Part shown: positions 41,201 to 50,200 of the stretch, piece by piece
Layout: the number at the start of each line of letters is the position of its first letter
How positions within the stretch are numbered: position 1 is the first letter of the stretch
Source of the DNA: Sipunculus nudus
Lineage: Eukaryota > Annelida > Sipuncula > Golfingiida > Sipunculidae
Direction of reading: 5' to 3'
DNA: 64,000 bases
NCBI GenBank assembly: GCA_026874595.1
Contig: CM049316.1
Coordinates: forward strand, 22,467,839-22,531,838
Notes under the pieces: model-generated
Seen by the model: the letters and a program-made list of their open reading frames with translations, nothing else
The model's database searches: none
What the model was told of the DNA's origin: nothing
Made by a program: the position numbers and the translations under genes

Positions 41201-44200
41201 CTATAAAGAGACACCAATCAGTTTGTTATATTTTGTCTCATGTCCAAACAGTGAATCTGCTAGGGTTTTGTTTGTGGTTGGCTTAAATTTGCAAATTGGT
41301 TGAAAAATCATTCTGGAATTAAGAAATTTGATCATAGAAAAGTCTCGGGGAGATCAGGGGATTAGATTTTCATTAAATGTCAGGACCCCTGTAGGAAGAA
41401 TCCAAAAATCATAACCTGAAGTTTAGAAATGAGAGTGAGCCACTGTGGTTCTATCAAGATTTCACCGTTTTGCCTTTTAGGTACTGGCAGATCTCAGACA
41501 GAACCTTCCGTTCCAAAGTCGTAAGACATAACTGCCAGGCTACATCCACACCACACACTGTAAAATTTTTGCGAGCACTCAATTTTCAACAAATTTTGTG
41601 AGAGGGCCTTGATTTGTGAGAAAGTCCTGCTCTCAAAAATAGCATTTCAATCAAAGAATGAGAAAGCATGAGAGCTTAATTAGCAAACTAATTATGGGGG
41701 CACCAAGCAGCACTAATTTGTGTTAATGCAATTAAACGCATTACTGACTTTACCATTCATCCATAATCAGGGAAAAAAATGAGGATATGCGCAAATAACG
41801 TTCTTGCAAAAATCTGGTACAGGTCAGTTTGGGAAATTTGAATTAAAAAAAAATAATGTTCTACAATATGTCATTGGATGATAGTGTAGTGAATCAATTT
41901 TTCATGTGATAATTTTTTTATTTGTTTTAGCTCTGGCTCCCGGGGAGGCATGGTTGGCCGTTTGATGAGTGACATTGTACATGGGAAAACCCGGGGGTTG
42001 GATGCCCTCTTCCTCACAAGTAAGGGTGGTCTGACATCAGTAGGGCCCACTGGTCAGATCAACTGGCAGGTGAATAGACCATCTTTTTAAACCACTCAAA
42101 GGTGGCTGGTCCAATTCTTGGCCAGTGTAATCAGATTAACAAGAGAGCAGGCCTGCCAAATCACTCTTTTTTTAAAAGAGTAACTCTTTTTCTTTAGGAT
42201 TTCCTAAAAATGACACATTTTACTCTTTTTTCACTCCTTTTTTTCACCAGCACTCTTTTTTTTCTCTTTTTTAATTTTATAATGAAAGAATTCTGATATA
42301 TACTATTTCTCTCTTGCTTTAACAGTCCAGTTAGAACAAGAATGGGACATTTGACATTTTTTGTGTGCAAATGTCCAGCATGTGTCACAACATGTGGAAA
42401 ATGCCCATATCTTCATGAATTGTGATGTGCGCCATGTATATTTCTGACTTTTTTTGGAATGATATGTGTCAATATATATATAAACAAATGTGCTATGGAA
42501 GCACATCTTCATTCAGTCTGTGATAAAAAATGGGGAATCGGTGCTAATTTACTCTTTTTTTCACTCTTTATTTCAAAGACATCTACTCTTTTTTTCCTGA
42601 TACTTACCCTTTTTTACGATCATATACCTTTGGCAGATCTTGCTTAGTTGTTGCATGTTTAAACTTTGGAGCTGGATGCTCAGTGGAATAATACACTCTC
42701 AATGGTCTGTTTACAAATTTTTGCTTTACCCGGATGGTGTGACCCAGAGAACCTTGCTGTCCCAAGCAGTGGTTTAAACAAAAGGAGGCATTGGACAACT
42801 ACAGTGTATAATTGCTGCATCCAGAGCAAATCCTGAGGCATCTGTTTCCATACAATTGAGTTGTTATTTATATATCATTGATTTAGGTAGTAATAACCAG
42901 TAATCATAAAAGATCTGTTTATATACTTCAGTGACACAGGATATGATCCATTATATAAGATGAACATTTATTTTAGAAATAGATATAGGATGGTTAATTT
43001 CTTAAACAAGGTCCTTCTTGGCTGAATAAGGGAGCGCCTTTGGTATGCAGGGAAGTGCTTTATGAAAACTTAGGAACTTTCAAAGCTCATATGATATAAA
43101 GTAATTAATGGTGTTTATTTTCACTATTTTTTCCTACCTTTCCCTCACAGGTATGGCTAGAGGTAGGCTGGGTGGACGTTGTGGCGCAGCTGTTTGGTAC
43201 TGACGATGGTAGTAATCCCAGCGAGCTTTATGAGAAAGCTTTCCTTCCAAGTATGATGGCATTTAATACCAAAGGAGTGGGAAAAGCAGTAGGTGTCAAT
43301 ATGTGTTAATAAATCAGTGTTTTAACCAGAAAGAAATAAATGTGGTTCTTAATTTTTGACACAAATTGTGATATCGGTTGTTTCAACACACACATACCCA
43401 TGAAGAAAGTTTTAATTGGAGGTGATAGTATGGGAGGACTCCTTTGTTGCCATATGTCAGCACTTCATGGCCCATTCCATAACTATATTGAATTTGTATG
43501 AACAGTTAAAACTTTAATAAGAATTCATATAATTAAAATAGGTTTATTTCATCAATAAACATATCAACATTGATTTCATCAATAAATTTGAACAAATGTG
43601 TAAACTGCTGAACTGTCAACAGCTTATCAAAAAGCCAACCAATGATCATGGTAATAGTATAAATCTTATGCTTACAAACTGCTCACATGCTTCAGTTTTA
43701 ACATTAGGAAACACATGGTCAGATCATAATACATTATTTGCAGCAATTTCTTACTCATCAATACAAACCAATTATGTATCTACCAACCATGGCCTATATT
43801 ACCTTTTCCTCTCAGACTCTTTCTCCATTTGATATTGTAGTAAATGCATGGTTCCGTAGGGGTCAGTCACACTGCAGGTGCCCGGGTTAGCTGTGTATCT
43901 AACTTACGTAAGCGGGGTTTGTCCGCTGGCTTGTAACAGCGATATAGCGCTGGGCGACAACCGCCTGTGCAGGGCTGACCATGCTGATACCGCTCGGATG
44001 GTCACCGTCCCCCTTTAGCCTATAAATAGGGCGAGCGCAGAGGGTGTGAAGACAGAGTGTGGAGTGTTGCTCGGTCTGTTCACAAGGTGGTCAGCTCTCG
44101 TGTCAGCCTTAGCAGTGATTCATTAACTCGCCATTGGGATTCTATACTGGAATATTCCCATTAACTTTTGGATTACCTATACTGCATAGGAGTTTATATA

Positions 44201-47200
44201 ATTGAATAACTCTACCAGCCTTCGTTTACGGGGATTACTGTTTAGGATATTGTGCGTAGCGGAGCGACACCATGCCCCCAGCTTCGCCTGCAACGGAGTG
44301 AGAAAGCGCCTCACCATCTACTTCTGCCATCTGAAAGTTATCGCTGAGTTGTATTAAAACCCTATTTATGTATACTGCTGCCTTATTTCATTTGTGAATG
44401 CATGCGACTTAGAGTGTCAAGTGCAGATACATCAACCTGAGCCGTTAGGACTTAAATAAACTAACCCAAACTCACGTGTACACCCCCCCCCCCCCCCCGG
44501 GTGTTACAGATATTTTGGCGCCCAACGTGGGGCTTGGAGAAAATTATAAGTTATCAATTCCAAATTGATTAGTAATTAAGCAGCAGTTTTATTGGTTCTT
44601 GTCGCCACCAAATTAATTTATTGAGAATAACTAAACAGTTATACATACTAGATAAACATATCTTAGGGTTATGAATTGACAGAATGGCTACAGATAACAC
44701 TAGTTTACGATGGATATTGTTACTTTTGACGATGTCCCTGTTACGCACACCGAGGCTGAATTTAGTTAATGAACAGGAGCATAGAGCTGCGGTTACAGCT
44801 GACAATCGTCCACCGGCGCCACGCATGGAGTCATCATATACAGATACTGTGACAGAGCCAAATGAGCGCCAGCCAGCCCACTACAGCATGGCAAGCATGA
44901 CCAACCTAAGTCGATCGGAGAGACAAACTACCTTTCATCCAGTAGTAATTAACACTCAACCGAGATCAACCTGGCTTGAGAGAAATCCAACCGCACCTCA
45001 ACCGGAAACAACACCGATGAATCATCTAGCAACGCCACCTATGAGGTCATCAGTCCTCAAGAGAATGATGCAGCATGATCCTCGTCAGCAAGACCTCTAC
45101 AGCATTGCAAGAATGCCCAACCAAAGGCGACCAAGACAACCGGAACCGGAATACAACAACGGAAGGACCACCCAAACGACGAATGCTACAAGTGTCATCA
45201 GAGAGGCCACCTCAGAACAATAGATATATAGATAGACACAGGGTCTCCATACATCGTCACAAAAAAATAATTACATTGGATTTACCATTTAAATAAGACA
45301 TCCATTAAAGACAACCCTTGTACAACTGCAAGCAGCGAGTGGTCAGCGATTACATATTACTAGTACAGCACAGCTAAGACCATCTCGGCGAGTCAGTTTA
45401 TGAACAACTATGTTTAGTGTGTAATCTACCCAATCTTGATGGAAAAATGGAGTTAAACGTATACAGAGAAGAGGGCTGATTTAAATCTCTACACCACATG
45501 AGATCCTGAAACTCTCAGAACAAATCGTCAAGTTAAATCACCGCACAGATCCTCATATCTGCCTCTAGTCCCAGAAACTACAGAAGTAGAATCGATGATT
45601 ACGAACTATGCTCCATCAAAGAGCCAGTTCCAGAACCTACTTGTATTATTGAGCTTACTTCCGATTTCAAGAAAGACTGCCAGCGCCACCTGGATGACAG
45701 AATTGAAGACTACACCATGGACCGAAGAAGAACTGGTCAAGCTCAAGCAAGAAGATCTGAATACCCGAACCGTAACAAACTGACTGTCGGATTCTCGACA
45801 GCGACCGCTTGTGGAACAGTGAGTTGTGAGAATTGAGATGTGGCTGCAATGGGACCCCTCAAGTGTCGAGACGAGTTACTGTAGCGAGTACTACCGCTAA
45901 AGCCGTATGAGTCCACTTGGCTACTAGGTGCGGCTAAGCAACCGAGGGAGTAGCTAAAGCATAAGCTTCATGGAAAGGAGCTGGGGGGCCACCTTGGGTT
46001 CAGGAATACTCTAGGAAAATTTGAGAGGTGATACTGGCCTGAACAACGCGAAGAAATTGCGCGTTGGTGTCAAAAATGTAAAGAGTGTGTTACCCGGAAA
46101 ACTGGATCTAGGCGGAGCAAAGCAAAGTTGCAGCAAAAGCCAGTTGGGGCATCTCTTGAAGGTTGGCCGTAGATAGTCTAGATAGACTCCCGATAAAGAA
46201 GATTGGTAACCGCGATATTGTAGTCCTGGCAAGTGGATCGAAGTATATATGCACTCAAGGATCGCAAAGCGCAAGCGGTAGACACAGTTCATTTATCATT
46301 TGGAGAACCACTGCAACTGCACTCCGATCAAGGCATTTGAATCTGTTCAGCGGTAAATGGAACTACATGAGGAAGGCAACACCGAAGAACCATCAGATTA
46401 CATCAACTCAGCCACCAATGTTAGCGCTGAGTTAGAGAGAAATGCTCAGGATCAACATCTATTACCTACTCCCTTGTATCTAAGAAATCAACAAAACCAG
46501 AGAAACACACCAGCGTAGAGGCCTTCCTGACGCCTACAACTGAGAATGCCACCTCCTTCCCCTGGAGAGAGCATCCATCGGAGAAAGCCAAAGAAAGGTT
46601 CCAATTACTGTACCCTCTCCCTACTGAATAGACGGCACTGGAGGAGCTGATGAAAGAAGCAGACACCAAGATAATTTCTTCAAGGAAGAACTTGACGCAT
46701 GGCTTATACTAAGGGAACGAGCCCGGGATAGGCTAGAGAAATAACAGAGGGAGGAGATATAACGACTGCTACAGAAACAAAAACAATTCGACGACTTGGC
46801 CAATGTCTTGAACAGTTGTATAAAAGACTCTGAATGCCAGGTCCTACCAGACGTCAACCATGAGTAAGAAGAGCCTTGTGACAAAGTTACTGTATGGATT
46901 ACCCTTTAGATTTACGCTACATGGATTTACCTGTTGGATTACTGTGGCTTTTTACCTTTTGGATATACGCTGCCTGGATTTACCATTTGGATTACTGTGC
47001 CTTTTTACGCGTTAGATTTACGCTGTATGGATTTACCTTTTGGATATACGCTTGGATATTACAAAATCCTTTTATGGTGTAACATGTTAAAAAAATGACA
47101 GCTGTGTTATTCAGCAATAATGTGTGATGAACTCTTGGACTGTGATTTCCAGAACTCACATGGAGAGAGCAAAATGACTCAATATAGTACATATCACTAT

Positions 47201-50200
47201 ATAGACAGTAAGAACATTTCTGGTTAATACGAGGACTTGTATCTTTCTTTTAAAGGTTTACATAGTATTTGGTTCTTTTATATTTTGCATTAATGATTAT
47301 TTTGTGTTTTGTCATTTCAGGCGCAGCCAACGGGGTGGTGGAGATTTTCGCTACGCTACAATCTTTTAAGGGGGAGGGAAATGTAGTGAATGCATGGTTC
47401 CGTAGGGGTCAGTCACACTGCAGGTGCCCGGGTTAGCTGTGTATCTAACTTACGTAACCGGGGTTTGTCCGCTGGCTTGTAACAGTGATGTAGCGCTGGG
47501 CGACAACCGCCCGTGCAGGGCTGACCATGCTGATACCACTCGGACGGTCACCATCCCCCTTTAGCCTATAAATAGGGCGCGCGCAGAGCGTGTGAAGACA
47601 GAGTGTGGAGTGTTGCTCGGTCTGTTCACAGGGTGGTCAGCCCTCGTGTCAGCCTTAGCAGTGATTCATTAACTCGCAATTAGGATTCTATACTGGAATA
47701 TTCCCATTTACTTTTGGAATACCTATACTGCATAGGAGTTTATATAATTGAATAACTCTACCAACCTTCGTTTACGGGGATTACTGTTTAGGATATTGTG
47801 CGTAGCGGAGCGACACCACGCCCCCGGCTTTGCCTGCAACGGAGTAAGAAAGCGCCTCACCATCTACTTCTGCCATCTGAAAGTTATCACTGAGTTGTAT
47901 TAAAACCCTATTTATGTATACTGCTGCCTTATTTCATTTGTGAATGCATGCGACTTAGAGTGTCAAGTGCAGATACATCAACCCGAGCCGTTAGGACTTA
48001 AATAAACTAACCCGAACTCAAGTGTAAACCCCCCCCCGGGTGTTACAATATTATTTAGATATGTACCTTAAAGTTCAACTTCAGCTGAGCACTGTGACCC
48101 ATATTTTTCATGTTTTGATCATGCCAATGGGAAAAAGTAATAACAGTGATACATATACACATAGTGTTCATAGAACTATTGTTTACACAGCAGGCAAAAT
48201 TTGTGCTTCACCTGAGATAAACTCAAGATATGCTGGTAATATATCACCATGGCAACAAAAAATACCTTACCTTATTTTCAAAATGTTTTGATCATCCTTT
48301 GTCTTTTGAAGTGATGGAGGTAACCACTAACCATAAGATAGGGAAGAAATGTTGTTTTCATTTCCATCATCAGTCGTTGTTGATTGTTGATCTTGTAAAA
48401 GTGATAACTTTTGAAGGGCCTCATATTTTTCCCTCAAATCTGACACACAAGATGTTTCCACTGAGTTCTCAGAAGAGTTGAGTACTGGTGACCTTGACCT
48501 TTACGTTCTAGGTCAAATCTTTGCAAATCTAGAAATATTGTAACCCCCATAACTCTTTAAGAACTAATGTTTTTTTCCTCCAATTTAACATAGGCTCCAG
48601 TTCTTTTGAGTTAAAAAAAACTGGTGACCTTGACCTTGATCTTAAAGTTTAAAAAATTTAAGGTTAGTTTTGCAAATTTATGTTTTCCGAAAGGCCATGC
48701 CTTGAGATAGTTTTGATAACTTATGTGTGCATTCTGTAGGATTGTTTGAAACCAGATGTTCCTGAGAAAACCACTGACCAAGGATAGGCTACTGCAACAA
48801 TTCTCAAAGTCCTGCTGGGAATCAAAGTCAGGTGGCCAGCAGAGTGAACTGAGCATGTTACCACAAGGTTACTGGTTCATCATACCTTGACTTACTCTTA
48901 TTAATGTATAGGCAACATGCTCACTAAGAGAGGCCAAAAACCCCAGCTGCAAGTGGCCCTGTGCATGCTGGTTACCGGGCCAGTGAGCTGTCATTCAAAA
49001 TGTAATGTAACAACATGTGCACTGGGCCCTCCTCACTGGGCTGGTATCCATTTTGCTGGCAACAGAAACATGTCTACAATGAAATAACCTAGACTGTGTA
49101 TGTATTTTATTATGCCCCCGCCACAAAGTGGCCGGGGCATATAGTTTTACCCATGTCCGTCATTCCGTCCTTCCGTCATTCCGAAATCAAACAGTTGTAC
49201 AGACTTTTTTTCGCAATGCCTGCAGATATTGGCCTGATTTTTGGTGTGTGGGCAGATATAGACCAGTTACAGATCGAGTTCGCGTTTCGTCCTGGTTGAC
49301 CTACTTTTGACTGTTTTACGGCTCCTAAACTTAAATAATTTCATGAAAAATAGAAATTTCATGACAAATACACATGTACAGACTTTTTTTCGCTATGCCT
49401 GCAGATATTGGCCTGATTTTTGGTGTGTAGGCAGATAATGACCATTTACAGATCGAGTTCGCGTTTTGTCCCAGTTGACCTATTTTTGACTGTTTTACGG
49501 CTCCTAAACTTAGAAAATTTCATGAAAAATAGAAATTTTCATGACAAATGTACACATGTACGGACTTTTTTCGCAATGCCTGCAGATATTGGCCTGATTT
49601 TTTGTGTGTGGGCAGATAATGACTAGTTTCAGATCGAGTTCGCGTTTCGTCCCGGTTGACCTACTTTTGAACGTTTTACGCCTCCTTAACTTAGAAAATT
49701 TCATGAAAAATAGAAATATTCATGACAGATACACATGTACAGACTTTTTTTGCAATGCCTGCAGATATTGGCCTGATTTTTTGGGTGTGGGCAGATATAG
49801 ACCAGTTACAGATCGAGTTCGCGTTTCGTCCCGGTTGACCTACTTTTGACCGTTTAACGGCTCCTGAACATAGAAAATTTCATGAAAAATATGAAATTTC
49901 ATGACAAATACACATGTACAGACTTTTTTTGCAATGCCTGCAGATATTGGCCTGATTTTTGGTGTGTGGGCAGATATTGACCAGTTACAGTTCGAGTTCG
50001 CGTTTCGTCCCAGTTGACCTACTTTTGATTGTTTTACGGCTCCTGAACATAGAAAATTTCATGTTAAATATAAACTTTCATGACAAATACACTTGTACAG
50101 ACTTTTCTTCGCAATACCTGCAGATATTGGCCTGATTTTTGGTGTGTGGGCAGATAATGACCAGTTACAGATCGAGTTCACGTTTTGTCCCAGTTGACCT

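Larger units (their letters stand above)
43836..48047 (+). mobile_element. LTR retrotransposon (Ty3/Gypsy-like), internally deleted, in intron 7
   Basis: Two LTRs of 673 and 666 bp in direct orientation begin TGTAGT and end GTTACA, flanked by ATAT on both sides (43832-43835 and 48048-48051). The primer-binding site is TGGCGCCCAACGTGGGGC (44516-44533), the tRNA-Lys(1,2) type. The polypurine tract is AAGGGGGAGGGAAA just before 47382. The interior is only 2.9 kb: a gag-like frame, a zinc-knuckle remnant and an integrase zinc-binding domain, with frameshifts and no reverse transcriptase or RNase H. About 25 substitutions between LTRs counted by eye (~4%) suggest a moderately old insertion. It cannot move by itself. 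Confidence 0.9.
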
